From Reichenbachiella versicolor (lineage in GTDB: Bacteria; Bacteroidota; Bacteroidia; Cytophagales; Cyclobacteriaceae): a stretch of DNA of 64,000 bases. Positions within the stretch are counted from its first letter, which is position 1; the number at the start of each line of letters is the position of its first letter. Positions 46,485-55,463 of the stretch are shown here, in pieces. The notes beneath the pieces were generated by a model, which was not told where the DNA came from, did not search any database, and saw only the letters and a list, made by a program, of their open reading frames with translations. Position numbers and translations under genes: made by a program. The DNA lies in NCBI RefSeq assembly GCF_003171675.1, contig NZ_QFZQ01000001.1:496001-560000 (forward strand). Direction: 5' to 3'.

Positions 46485-48269
46485 TTACATTAATTGATAC
46501 TCAGGTGTCTGCATCATCGCATTAAATAAATTCATCAGTTGGACTTCTCTAACCTCTAGATCTAGTCCATTATTCCATCTATTAGTCCAAGCTGCTTCAG
46601 GATCAGTATCTATTTGTGGATTCATCAAGAAAGCTGATAGGAAATAGTTTAATCTCTCTGTAGTCAATTCACTATCCGTAGAAACGCTAAAAGTCAAATC
46701 AGATTGGAGTGGTAAATAATACTCCGCTAAGGCAATAATTAATGATTTAGCATCTGAAGCTACAGCACCAAAATTGTCTCTCACAAACTCGAACGGGCTA
46801 AACTCGCCAGTTTCAATATCTGCGATTTTTACCATTCTAGCTCGAACGAAATCATATCTATTCGTCAGATAGTTGGTAGTAATCCAAGACCTATTATAAA
46901 TAGGGAATTGATGGAAGGCACTGTATCCTGCTACTTCAAATGGCTCGTAGAAACTCATGCCTTGAGAACCAATAGCTCCTTGTATCTCACCTAAACTGTT
47001 ATAGTATCCATCTAAGTCAGATTCAGGAGAAGGAATGGTAAGGTCAAAATTTTTGAAAAAGCCTATACATAAATCTATAGGAGATTTAATTAAACTACCA
47101 TAGTAATTGTCAGCCACGCCTGCAGCTCCGTCATAGAACTCTTCAGAAGAGAACAATGCTTTTAGTACAGGGATTATTTTATAGTCATTACTTACTAATA
47201 TGGCTGCCATATCTGCAATTATACCAGACTCAGTCGCAGGAGTCACTTCGTGATATACGAAGAATCTATAGAGTTTTCTACAGATGTGAATTGGAGTCTG
47301 ATCTTGATCATATATCAGGTCAACCAATTGTCCAACTTCATCGATCATTTGATCTTCTTGTGTCCCTCCATCAGTGATGATTTGATTGTCAGGTGCTATG
47401 GTTGCATTGCCAAACCTTTTGCTAAATGTTTTGGTTGAGTAATCATGACTATTACCATTGTTTTTGACAACTCCAATAGGTAGACCTGTCTGACGATCAA
47501 AATTGCTGTAAGAGTTATCTACATTGAACCCCGATAGAACTTTGGCACCGGCTTGTACATCTTCCTCAGTGAAATAGACATAGTCACCGGGTCCGTCTCC
47601 TTTTGGAAGGTGACCTTCTAGACCTCTACCTATAGAATATAATTCTAGGAGTTCTCTAGCATAGTTTTCATTGGGACTTCCCTTTACATTTTGGCGACCA
47701 TCCAAAAATATAAGCATTCCATTTTCAATACTTATTTTTTTAGTTAGTTGCTTTAGGTTGACAGGGTGAGTCTCGTCAGGAAGTGGGTTGGTTGGCGTAC
47801 TTTCAGGTGGAGTAACTACTGTATCTTCTTCATCAAATGCAAAGAATCTAAAGAGTGCTCCTTGAAAATACTGTCCTCTACTACGAATCTTCGATATTTT
47901 CGAAGTAAACAGAGTATGATAAAATAAAGTAATTCGTTCTCTGAATGAGTAGGACAATTTTTGAGCTTCATCTACATCTGTAGCAAGCATTTGTGCTAGT
48001 GTCCATCTTACTAAAAACTGGCTAAGATGAAACTCCCCACTATTTACTCCATCAGTAGCACCTGAGGTAACCCATTCACTTCCAGTTTCTGGATCTATTG
48101 GTGGAGCAGGAGTAGTCAAACCAGTTTGAACTAATTCGTCCATTGCTTGTGCGGTAGTCATTGCAGCGATTCTGTCGATTTCGCTTGGAGATGCCCCTCC
48201 ACAAGCCCTTCTTAGTAAGTGTGCGGCACGCTTTTTACCTAACGCACCTGATAAAGGAGTGAAAGCCAT
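46485..48269 (-). CDS. DUF1800 domain protein
   Basis: 594 residues with DUF1800 landmarks. The start has AAHLLRRACGGASPSEID; further on are the RERITLFYHTLFTSK region and YARELLELYSIGRG (the NENYARELLEL core), then KLYRFFVYHEVTP and a VLKALFSSEEFY-like segment. Such proteins are mostly helical, secreted partners of DUF1501 proteins in Bacteroidota and Planctomycetes. No clear signal peptide is present at this start. It leads a five-gene operon: DUF1800, DUF1501, barrel, lipoprotein, glycosyltransferase. Confidence 0.9.
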   Translation of the reverse strand: MAFTPLSGALGKKRAAHLLRRACGGASPSEIDRIAAMTTAQAMDELVQTGLTTPAPPIDPETGSEWVTSGATDGVNSGEFHLSQFLVRWTLAQMLATDVDEAQKLSYSFRERITLFYHTLFTSKISKIRSRGQYFQGALFRFFAFDEEDTVVTPPESTPTNPLPDETHPVNLKQLTKKISIENGMLIFLDGRQNVKGSPNENYARELLELYSIGRGLEGHLPKGDGPGDYVYFTEEDVQAGAKVLSGFNVDNSYSNFDRQTGLPIGVVKNNGNSHDYSTKTFSKRFGNATIAPDNQIITDGGTQEDQMIDEVGQLVDLIYDQDQTPIHICRKLYRFFVYHEVTPATESGIIADMAAILVSNDYKIIPVLKALFSSEEFYDGAAGVADNYYGSLIKSPIDLCIGFFKNFDLTIPSPESDLDGYYNSLGEIQGAIGSQGMSFYEPFEVAGYSAFHQFPIYNRSWITTNYLTNRYDFVRARMVKIADIETGEFSPFEFVRDNFGAVASDAKSLIIALAEYYLPLQSDLTFSVSTDSELTTERLNYFLSAFLMNPQIDTDPEAAWTNRWNNGLDLEVREVQLMNLFNAMMQTPEYQLM

Positions 48270-48469
48270 AATAGTGTTGAATAGATAGTAGTCTCAAAAG
48301 TATAAATTAATATTCAATCTTATTATTGTTATATATTATTAATTTATGATTACTAGCTATTCGACTGAATTACAGCATTTACAGTCTGAAAAAAGTAGTT
48401 GTTTACAGATTTGAAAAGGGGTAATTAGTCCTTATTGACCCTAAATTTATATACGACGGTGCAGTTTTT

Positions 48470-49558
48470 TTAAAGTAAATCAAGGACTGTGCTGGCAAAA
48501 GGAACATCATTATGATGCCATTTACCAACCACCGTACCTTCGTTGAGCAACCAAAGACCTGGATTACTTCTTGCAATAGTTTTCAATACTGTCGCGTCAG
48601 TATAGTAGAAGGGTAAATTAAAATCGTTTTCCTGACTAAACTTAGCATAAAAATCAGCTGAAGATGCTGTTAAAACATTCACTTCTACTTGTCCTCTTAA
48701 TTCTTCTGTTAATTTTTTAATATCATCTAGGTGGCTCAAATCAGCTTTGCTGACGTCGTAAAGGATTACGTATAATTTTCTTCCTTCAAATACACTTTCT
48801 GTAAAGTCCCCTTCATCATTCCAGATACCAAAATCCGTAATTTTTGGTGCTGCCTCTGGGTTAAGGTGATTCATTGCTACATATTTATATGATGTGTCTG
48901 TAGGGTATTCTTTGAATTTATATTCCTTGCCGTCTTTCGTCATTACAAACTCATAGATGTAGGGTGCTGAAGGCTGCATTTCAGTTGGAATATGATTGCC
49001 AATCTTATACGCCCTGAAGTCTAAGAAAGGAAGATGTTCTATCATCCAATAACATAGAAAGAATGAAATGATAGTAGAACTTATTACTATGTAATGCGAT
49101 ATTTTTTCAAACTTTTTTGATTGAACATCATGTTCCAAAAACATAAGAACTAGAAGTAGAACTACCAATACTATGTCTTTATAAAACGATTGCCATGGAG
49201 TCAGTTTGATAGCGTCACCGAAACATCCACAGTCTGTTACAGAATTAGTAATAGCAGAATATCCTGTTAAGAATGTAAAGAATACACAAAGTCCTAGAAT
49301 AGAGTATAATGTTGCATTTTGTTTGTATCCAAGAATCAATGCTACACCAAGGACAACTTCTAATACTACGAAAATGATAGAAATTGGAAGCGCAAGAGGT
49401 ATTAAGTAATGAAAAAGCTCACTGAAGTTTGTTGCAAAAACTTCGAAGTATTCCTCCATCTTTATAGCCGTACCTATAGGATCATTGACTTTAATGAGAC
49501 CTGAAAAAATAAACAATCCACCTACTAGATAGCGAATGATAGCTGATAAGTACTTCAT
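48470..49558 (-). CDS. BT_3928-type DoxX/MauE-like membrane protein
   Basis: 362 residues. N-terminal four-helix DoxX/MauE domain (RYLVGGLFIFSGLIKVNDPIG, VVLEVVLGVALILGY, CGCFGDAIKL in a loop as in MauE-type proteins). The C-terminal 150 residues resemble a thioredoxin-like domain (YVILYDVSKADL, VLTASSADFYAKF) without a CxxC. This is the Bacteroidota BT_3928 family. Position between the DUF1800 operon and DUF1599/folP is conserved in the phylum. Function is unknown; redox or quinone-linked roles are inference. Confidence 0.88.
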   Translation of the reverse strand: MKYLSAIIRYLVGGLFIFSGLIKVNDPIGTAIKMEEYFEVFATNFSELFHYLIPLALPISIIFVVLEVVLGVALILGYKQNATLYSILGLCVFFTFLTGYSAITNSVTDCGCFGDAIKLTPWQSFYKDIVLVVLLLVLMFLEHDVQSKKFEKISHYIVISSTIISFFLCYWMIEHLPFLDFRAYKIGNHIPTEMQPSAPYIYEFVMTKDGKEYKFKEYPTDTSYKYVAMNHLNPEAAPKITDFGIWNDEGDFTESVFEGRKLYVILYDVSKADLSHLDDIKKLTEELRGQVEVNVLTASSADFYAKFSQENDFNLPFYYTDATVLKTIARSNPGLWLLNEGTVVGKWHHNDVPFASTVLDLL

Positions 49559-49664
49559 GAGTTAAATGTAATTTTTTACTAAGTTATGGCAGACGTATGT
49601 TTTCAGAATAGGTTTAACGAATGTTAACATATTCGTCGATTTTAAATACTGACCGATAATATAT

Positions 49665-50210
49665 CTAATCAACGAATTTCATCAAGATCAAGCAAAAGAC
49701 AGAATAGTTGATCATATCTTGATAATTGGCATCAATACCTTCCGAAATCAAAGTTTTACCTTGATTGTCTTCGATTTGTTTGGTTCTTAGGATCTTCATC
49801 AAGATAATATCTACCATCGAAGAGACTCTCATATCTCGCCATGCTTCACCGTAGTCGTGATTTTTATTAGTCAGAAGGTTCAATGTATCTTCAGCGATTC
49901 TATCGTATAGAGCCTCTAGTTGATCATAGGGGATATCTAAACCTTCTGATTCATCCATTTCAAGTTGAATGATAGCCATGATACAATAATTGATAATGGC
50001 AATGAACTCACCACTAATGTCCTCTTGTACTTTTTGTTCTCCTTTTTCTTGAATAGAGCGGATTCTTTTGGCTTTGATGAAAATCTGATCTGTTAGTGAC
50101 GATGCTCTTAAAATGCGCCATGCAGTGCCATAGTCCTTGGTTTTCTTTTCGAAGATGTCTTTACAAGCCTTGATAACTTGTCTATATTCGCCTATTGTTT
50201 TTTCTTCCAA
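49665..50210 (-). CDS. DUF1599 domain protein
   Basis: A 181-residue soluble protein made of two similar halves, each with a KTKDYGTAWRILR or KNHDYGEAWRDMR motif, followed by SSLTDQIFIKAKRI or SSMVDIILMKILRTK and an IINYCIM or MINYSVF segment. This internal duplication is diagnostic for DUF1599, typically encoded beside folP in Bacteroidota. The structure suggests a nucleotide-pyrophosphatase-like (MazG-like) fold, unproven. It is divergent from folP, with only 44 bp between starts. Confidence 0.92.
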   Translation of the reverse strand: MEEKTIGEYRQVIKACKDIFEKKTKDYGTAWRILRASSLTDQIFIKAKRIRSIQEKGEQKVQEDISGEFIAIINYCIMAIIQLEMDESEGLDIPYDQLEALYDRIAEDTLNLLTNKNHDYGEAWRDMRVSSMVDIILMKILRTKQIEDNQGKTLISEGIDANYQDMINYSVFCLILMKFVD

Positions 50211-50254
50211 TTCCGCTTATTTATATGTGATTTAAGCGGCTAAAATTAATCATT

Positions 50255-51103
50255 TTGACCACAACCCAAGCAGCTAAATTTTTAAATCTACAAGGTAGTC
50301 TAATGGATTTTTCTACCCCTAGAGTGATGGGGATTGTCAATTTGACCGCAGATTCATTTTATGATGGAGGAAAGATCAAATCAGATACGGATCTACTCAC
50401 TAAAGTGGAGCAAATGATGGTTGAAGGCGTCGACATATTAGATGTAGGAGCGTATTCAAGCCGACCTGGAGCAAGTGATATTCCACTAGAGATAGAAATG
50501 GAAACAGCTGAAAATGGTGTAAAAACCATATTGAAAGAGTTTCCTAAAGCTGTAATTTCTATAGATTCGTTTAGATCGGAAGTAGCTAAGAAATCTTTGG
50601 AAGCTGGCGCTCAGGTTATCAATGACATTAGCGGAGGACAACTAGATGAGCAGATGTTTGATCTGCTGGAGAAGGTTAATGTACCCTATATTATGATGCA
50701 CATGAGAGGGACTCCTCAAACTATGTCAGGTTTGACTGAATATGATGATCTGACAACTGACGTCATAGATTATTTCCTGACTCGCATTAAAAATTTAACT
50801 GAAAGAGGAGTAAAAGATATTGTGATAGATCCTGGTTTTGGTTTTGCTAAGACTAAAGAACAGAACTTTGAACTGTTGAATAAGCTTGGACTATTAGGTA
50901 TGTTGGATACTCCAATGCTATGTGGTGTGTCAAGAAAGTCGATGATTTTTAAAACACTAGGAGGTCAACCAGATGATGCTCTTAATGGAACGACTGCGCT
51001 TAATATGGTTTGTTTGATGAAAGGAGCAAACATTTTGAGAGTACATGATGTCAAAGAGGCGAAAGAGACTATATCTTTATACCAATCCATGATCAATAGC
51101 TAA
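50255..51103 (+). CDS. folP: Dihydropteroate synthase FolP
   Basis: A 282-residue TIM-barrel enzyme condensing p-aminobenzoate with dihydropterin pyrophosphate in folate synthesis. Signatures: VMGIVNLTADSFYDGGK, DVGAYSSRPGA, VISIDSFRSEVA, INDISGG, DPGFGFAKTKEQNFEL, CGVSRKSMI. The frame opens with TTG at 50255. The first ATG (50303) would remove the LNLQGSLMDFS segment conserved at the N-terminus of relatives, so the TTG start is preferred. It ends exactly at the cdaA start. Confidence 0.95.
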   Translation: MTTTQAAKFLNLQGSLMDFSTPRVMGIVNLTADSFYDGGKIKSDTDLLTKVEQMMVEGVDILDVGAYSSRPGASDIPLEIEMETAENGVKTILKEFPKAVISIDSFRSEVAKKSLEAGAQVINDISGGQLDEQMFDLLEKVNVPYIMMHMRGTPQTMSGLTEYDDLTTDVIDYFLTRIKNLTERGVKDIVIDPGFGFAKTKEQNFELLNKLGLLGMLDTPMLCGVSRKSMIFKTLGGQPDDALNGTTALNMVCLMKGANILRVHDVKEAKETISLYQSMINS

Positions 51104-51997
51104 ATGAACGCACTGCTCGCATTTTATATCGGATTTCTTGAGATCACTTGGGTGGACATAATTGATATGTTCTTTGTAGCGGTACTGCTATATCAGGTCT
51201 ATAAGCTGATGAAAGGTAGTGTGGCGATCAAGATATTTATTGGGTTCCTATTCTTGTACCTTGTATTCTTAGTAGTCAAGGCGGCTGACATGGAATTACT
51301 AAGTATTATACTAGGCCAGTTTATGGGAGTAGGTGTGATAGCAGTTATCGTTCTTTTTCAGCAAGAGATTCGAAAGTTCCTTTTACTACTCGGGAAGACA
51401 ACGATTTTCGAAGAAGGAAACGTCTTCAGAAATGTCAAACAAATCTGGAGAGAAAAGTTTGATAAGAACCATCTAGACCTATCTCCGCTGATGGATGCAA
51501 TTAAAACGATGAGCGGATCAAACACAGGGGCACTGCTTGTCTTTTCTAAAGACTCCGAGTTGAAGTTCTATGCTGACTCTGGAGATAGACTAGAAGCTTT
51601 GATTTCAAAAAGACTTCTCTTAGCAATTTTTAATAAACTCTCTCCATTACATGATGGGGCTGCTATTATCAATGACAATAGAGTCGTAGCTGCTAGATGC
51701 ATACTGCCGGTATCTGAAAGAGATGATATTCCTGCACAGTATGGTTTGAGACATAGAGCGGCCTTAGGCATGTCTGAAAATACTGATACGCTTATCATAG
51801 TGGTTTCAGAGGAAACTGGGCAGTTAACAGCCGCTATAGGAGGTCGTTTTCAACATAACCTTTCTGTCAAAGAAGTAAGAGGCCTTATCAATCAATACCT
51901 CAGTAATGTCGATCAAGACAAAGATAGCCTAATGGCAAAAGCCGAAAAGCCTGTTCAAAAAGAGAAGAAGAAAAAGGATCAGGAAGAGGCAGCTTAA
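51104..51997 (+). CDS. cdaA: Diadenylate cyclase CdaA
   Basis: A 297-residue membrane enzyme making cyclic di-AMP from ATP. Three N-terminal transmembrane helices (about residues 5-80), then a DAC domain with SPLHDGAAIINDNRVVAARC (DGA motif) and GLRHRAALG (RHR motif). The C-terminus ends in a lysine-rich tail. It is directly adjacent to folP (no gap), the standard Bacteroidota order, which suggests one transcript. c-di-AMP controls osmolyte transport and envelope homeostasis. Confidence 0.95.
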   Translation: MNALLAFYIGFLEITWVDIIDMFFVAVLLYQVYKLMKGSVAIKIFIGFLFLYLVFLVVKAADMELLSIILGQFMGVGVIAVIVLFQQEIRKFLLLLGKTTIFEEGNVFRNVKQIWREKFDKNHLDLSPLMDAIKTMSGSNTGALLVFSKDSELKFYADSGDRLEALISKRLLLAIFNKLSPLHDGAAIINDNRVVAARCILPVSERDDIPAQYGLRHRAALGMSENTDTLIIVVSEETGQLTAAIGGRFQHNLSVKEVRGLINQYLSNVDQDKDSLMAKAEKPVQKEKKKKDQEEAA

Positions 51998-52268
51998 GAT
52001 AGCTAATCCACCATTTTTGTTGTAGCCAGACTGATTACTAGCACTTATTTACCTTTTAGTCAAGATGCTATTCATATTGCATGCGTTATCACAATGGTCA
52101 TAATGCAAATTTTTAATAGCTGACCAATAGGTTGTTTATAGATTCAGGTACATATATGGCCAACTCACTTTTACATCTAGTCTAAAAATATTTTCAGATT
52201 GACTGAAAGGATTTTTGCTCTTTTCCTACCAATTGGAAAAATTGATAACAGTTAGTTCGATTAGAGCA

Positions 52269-52742
52269 ATGAATGACAAACAGCTTTTTCTAGACTTAGT
52301 ATTACAAAATCAAGGGATCATATACAAGATATGTAAAGTCTATCGTCACAGCCATGAAGATCAGGAAGACCTCTTTCAGGAAATTGTCTATCAGTTATGG
52401 AAGTCATTTGGTCAGTTTCAAGGCAGGTCCAAGATTACAACTTGGATGTATCGCATAGGAGTGAATACAGCCATAGCAGATTTCAGAAAACCATCAATCA
52501 AGCAGACTACTTTGGAAGACTCAATACAATTTGAAGCCACGCTTGAGTCTGACAGCGAAAAAACTGAAGAACTATATAAAGCCATTCGAAAACTCAATGA
52601 ATCAGACCGAGCTGTCTTATCCGCCTATTTTGAAGATCTCAGTTATTCTGAAATAGGACAGGTGCTTGGTATCAGTGAAAACAGCGTTGGTATTCGCCTG
52701 ACAAGAATAAAGAAAAAACTAAAAGCAATCTTAAACTTATAA
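52269..52742 (+). CDS. RNA polymerase ECF sigma factor
   Basis: A 157-residue sigma-70-family protein. Region 2: DQEDLFQEIVYQLWKSFGQF, then GRSKITTWMYRIGVNTAIAD. Region 4: LSYSEIGQVLGISENSVGIR with the helix-turn-helix. The ATG at 52269 (MNDKQLFLDL) is preferred over one 18 codons upstream, since ECF proteins usually start with this helix. It is followed after 4 bp by a small membrane protein, a common place for an anti-sigma or regulatory partner. Confidence 0.9.
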   Translation: MNDKQLFLDLVLQNQGIIYKICKVYRHSHEDQEDLFQEIVYQLWKSFGQFQGRSKITTWMYRIGVNTAIADFRKPSIKQTTLEDSIQFEATLESDSEKTEELYKAIRKLNESDRAVLSAYFEDLSYSEIGQVLGISENSVGIRLTRIKKKLKAILNL

Positions 52743-52746
52743 TCAT

Positions 52747-53298
52747 ATGGAAATCGATAGTTTAAAAACACAATTCAATGCTTCAGAAGCATCTAGTATC
52801 AGCAGGGAATCTCTCCTTAAAATGCTTGATGTTAACCAACATCCAGCACTTAAAGGTATCAGAATTCAAATGGTAATTGAGAGTGCAGCTTGGGCTATAT
52901 TTTTGGCTGTGTACTACAATTTCTTTGATGGACATAGCAAGCCTTTAATTTGGAATATAGTATTGGTCATGACATATCTGTTGATGATCGTTCACAATAC
53001 GTTAAGTCATCGTATAGTATCCAATCCTATAAATGGTGATAGTATTATTCAATCCCTCAAAAATTATTTAGCTCGAATCAAAAGATATGCAAGGATATCT
53101 ATATCCTCCAGAGTAATAGGGTTATTTACTTTATTTGGTTTCTTTCTTTCAGGGGTAGAGAAGTTTCAACAGATACATTATACAAGTATGGTAGTTGTTA
53201 TAGTCATGGCTTCTGCTCAGGGGTATGTTTTATGGATTATATGGAAGAAAAGAATTCATTCCATAAGTGGGAAGTATAGGGAAGCATTAGAAGGTTAG
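52747..53298 (+). CDS. Small membrane protein, possible anti-sigma partner
   Basis: A 183-residue protein with a cytoplasmic N-terminus of about 40 residues and four hydrophobic segments (about residues 45-60, 71-86, 122-138 and 148-168). No zinc-finger anti-sigma motif (HxxxCxxC) is seen, so it is not a standard ZAS protein. The 4-bp gap to the sigma factor gene suggests translational coupling and a regulatory role by context only. No family was recognised. Confidence 0.7.
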   Translation: MEIDSLKTQFNASEASSISRESLLKMLDVNQHPALKGIRIQMVIESAAWAIFLAVYYNFFDGHSKPLIWNIVLVMTYLLMIVHNTLSHRIVSNPINGDSIIQSLKNYLARIKRYARISISSRVIGLFTLFGFFLSGVEKFQQIHYTSMVVVIVMASAQGYVLWIIWKKRIHSISGKYREALEG

Positions 53299-53495
53299 TT
53301 GTCATTAATACTCTATTTATGCATAGTTAATTCAATTATTTAGCGCAAGTATTACATAATACATCACTTCTTGCACAAAATGCAGAAAGTCATTTAAGGG
53401 AGCAATAGTGAGTTTTGTAAAACATAATGATGATTGTGCATATACATCTGTACAGTCTGAATTGTAGATATATTCCCAAATCTAATTTTATTAAA

Positions 53496-54614
53496 ATGAT
53501 TACATGTAAAGCGGCTGTAGCCCCTGGAGACGGAACTTTCTCGATCGAAGAGACAACAATTCACCCACCACAAGGTGATGAGATATTAGTTAAGATTAAA
53601 GCTGCTGCTATATGTCATACCGATCATGACTCGTTGAATTGGGGAATGCCAATAGTCATGGGGCATGAAGGAGCTGGTGTAGTAGAGGCCATTGGAGATG
53701 GAGTGACTAAAGTTGAAGTTGGAGATGAGGTGATACTCAACTGGGCGACTCCAGCATATGATAGTTTTCAATCACAAATAGGCAATCAGAATATTTGTGA
53801 GTGTAATTCGCCAGTTTTAGCAAGTCATGCAGGAAAAATATCTGGTGGTCATGTGGCTATCGAAAGAAGTACATGGAAAGGAGAGCCCATAGAGCGTTCT
53901 TTCAATCTTGGTACATTTTCAGAATATGCTATCATGAGGTCTTCTGCGGTAGTAAAGAAAACTTCAAAGAAGCTATCTTTTGAAGCAGCATCAACTATCA
54001 GCTGTGGAGTAATGACTGGATGTGGTTCTGTGTTCAACACAGCTAAGCCAGAGTGGGGTAGTTCAGTAGTAGTTTTAGGAACTGGGGGAGTTGGTTTGAA
54101 TGTAGTACAGGCTGCACGAATCTCTGGTGCTGCCAAGATTATAGCGATTGATGTCAATGAAAACCGTCTCGAAATGGCAAAGCAATTCGGTGCGACAGAT
54201 GTCATTTTAGCTGATAGAGAAGACAAAGGCCTTCTGAATGCAGCTGAAATTGTAAAAGGTATGACACAAGGAAGAGGTGCAGATTATGCATTCGAGTGTA
54301 CAGCCGTTCCAGCCTTGGGAGTAGCTCCATTAGCTATGATTCGAAATGCAGGTACTGCCGTACAGGTAAGTGGTATCGAAGAAGAGATTACCGTGGATAT
54401 GAGATTATTCGAATGGGATAAAATATATATCAATCCGCTATATGGAGGAGCAAAACCAGATATCGATTTCCCTAAATTCGAAGCGCTATACGAAAAAGGT
54501 GATTTGATATTAGAAGAGATGATTACACGCACATATAAGATAGAAGACCTTCAGCAAGGATTTGACGATATGTTGGCAGGTAGAAATGCCAAAGGTGTAA
54601 TCGTTTTTGATTGA
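53496..54614 (+). CDS. Zinc-type alcohol dehydrogenase lacking the structural zinc site
   Basis: About 372 residues, MDR superfamily. Catalytic zinc ligands are visible in AAAICHTDHDS (Cys), GHEGAGVVEAIGDGV (His, Glu) and ISCGVMTGCGS (Cys). A Rossmann motif GTGGVGLNVVQAA follows. The layout fits class III (formaldehyde/glutathione-type) or aryl-alcohol enzymes. The structural-zinc lobe, normally four close cysteines, reads NICECNS here and keeps at most two. The ATG at 53496 (MITCKAAV) opens the conserved fold. It is followed by a strong terminator. Confidence 0.87.
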   Translation: MITCKAAVAPGDGTFSIEETTIHPPQGDEILVKIKAAAICHTDHDSLNWGMPIVMGHEGAGVVEAIGDGVTKVEVGDEVILNWATPAYDSFQSQIGNQNICECNSPVLASHAGKISGGHVAIERSTWKGEPIERSFNLGTFSEYAIMRSSAVVKKTSKKLSFEAASTISCGVMTGCGSVFNTAKPEWGSSVVVLGTGGVGLNVVQAARISGAAKIIAIDVNENRLEMAKQFGATDVILADREDKGLLNAAEIVKGMTQGRGADYAFECTAVPALGVAPLAMIRNAGTAVQVSGIEEEITVDMRLFEWDKIYINPLYGGAKPDIDFPKFEALYEKGDLILEEMITRTYKIEDLQQGFDDMLAGRNAKGVIVFD

Positions 54615-54649
54615 TTTAGTTTGGCATAGACAGCCAAAGTTATATTTTG

Positions 54650-54692
54650 ATCCCCCTTTTCTCTTAATGTTAGAAGAGAAGGGGGATTTTTT
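54650..54692 (+). terminator. Terminator after the alcohol dehydrogenase gene
   Basis: A long stem (TCCCCC...TCTCTT with AAGAGAAGGGGGA, a two-base bulge in the left arm) is followed by T6. Confidence 0.75.
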
Positions 54693-54702
54693 GTGCTTTA
54701 AA

Positions 54703-54795
54703 TTATTTCACAGCCTTGTCAGTAGCTGCCAGTTGTTCCGTTCTCGCTTCTAGTATTTGCTCAAATGATTCATTAGCTGCTTTCAATTCTTTAAT
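54703..54795 (-). pseudogene. Remnant of a DUF6261-like C-terminal region
   Basis: On the minus strand, 30 codons read IKELKAANESFEQILEARTE, then QLAATDKAVK and a TAA at 54705-54703. Just upstream the frame is broken by TGA (54798-54796). The pattern IxE(I/L)xxAN..F..(I/L)..AR matches ITEIESANVAFSDLYIAR in the intact DUF6261 gene at 61554. No start and no N-terminal part are seen in the 200 bp beyond. It is a fragment, apparently non-functional. Confidence 0.55.
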
Positions 54796-55025
54796 TCAGA
54801 CAAATCTGTTAACAGTAAAACGAGATGATAGAATCTGTCTGCAAAAAGTGCAGGGATTGAATTACTAGCTTGCCTGAATGACCTCTATTTTTATCAATAA
54901 AATATCAACAGGTTTCTGATCAACTAAATAGGTTTCTAGAATTCTATATTTTGGTACTATAGTTCGGTAACTGAGTCTCATAGAAAGTAGATTTGGAGCT
55001 ACAGTTAATTATTGGAAAATACAAA

Positions 55026-55430
55026 ATGAAAAAAGTTGGATTGGCCCTAGGAGGCGGAGCTGTTCTTGGAGCCGCACATATTGGAGTGATTAAGGCGTTA
55101 GAAGAAGCTGATATTGAGGTAGTGAAAATAACAGGTACTAGTATTGGGGCATTTGTGGCTAGTCTATATGCTTTTGGAAAGAGCTGTGAAGAGATGGAGA
55201 AAATAGGGTTGGATTTAGATTGGGCTGATATAGCGAAGGTCAAGTTGTCCAAGAACGCGTTGTTTTCAAATGAAAAACTAGGCAAGTTGGTATCACAATA
55301 TATTGGTGATAGAAAGATCGAAGAGTCTAATATTCCCTTATCCCTCGTCGCAACAGATGTTACTAATGGTGAAAAGGTAATGTTAAACAAAGGAACAGCT
55401 GCTGTACAAGCATTAGAAAAATTAGATTAG
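55026..55430 (+). CDS. Truncated patatin-like phospholipase
   Basis: 134 residues. The start is that of RssA-type patatins: [20 protein letters not shown] (oxyanion loop), then [17 protein letters not shown] with the nucleophile Ser of [22 protein letters not shown] follows, but the protein ends after VQALEKLD. Full-length relatives are about 250 residues and supply the dyad Asp in a later DG(G/A) motif, which is missing. It is therefore very likely inactive or a stump of a deleted gene. The ATG at 55026 opens the conserved fold. Confidence 0.75.
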   Translation: MKKVGLALGGGAVLGAAHIGVIKALEEADIEVVKITGTSIGAFVASLYAFGKSCEEMEKIGLDLDWADIAKVKLSKNALFSNEKLGKLVSQYIGDRKIEESNIPLSLVATDVTNGEKVMLNKGTAAVQALEKLD

Positions 55431-55463
55431 ACGAGGTCAATACTCCATCAACTATATAGACAT

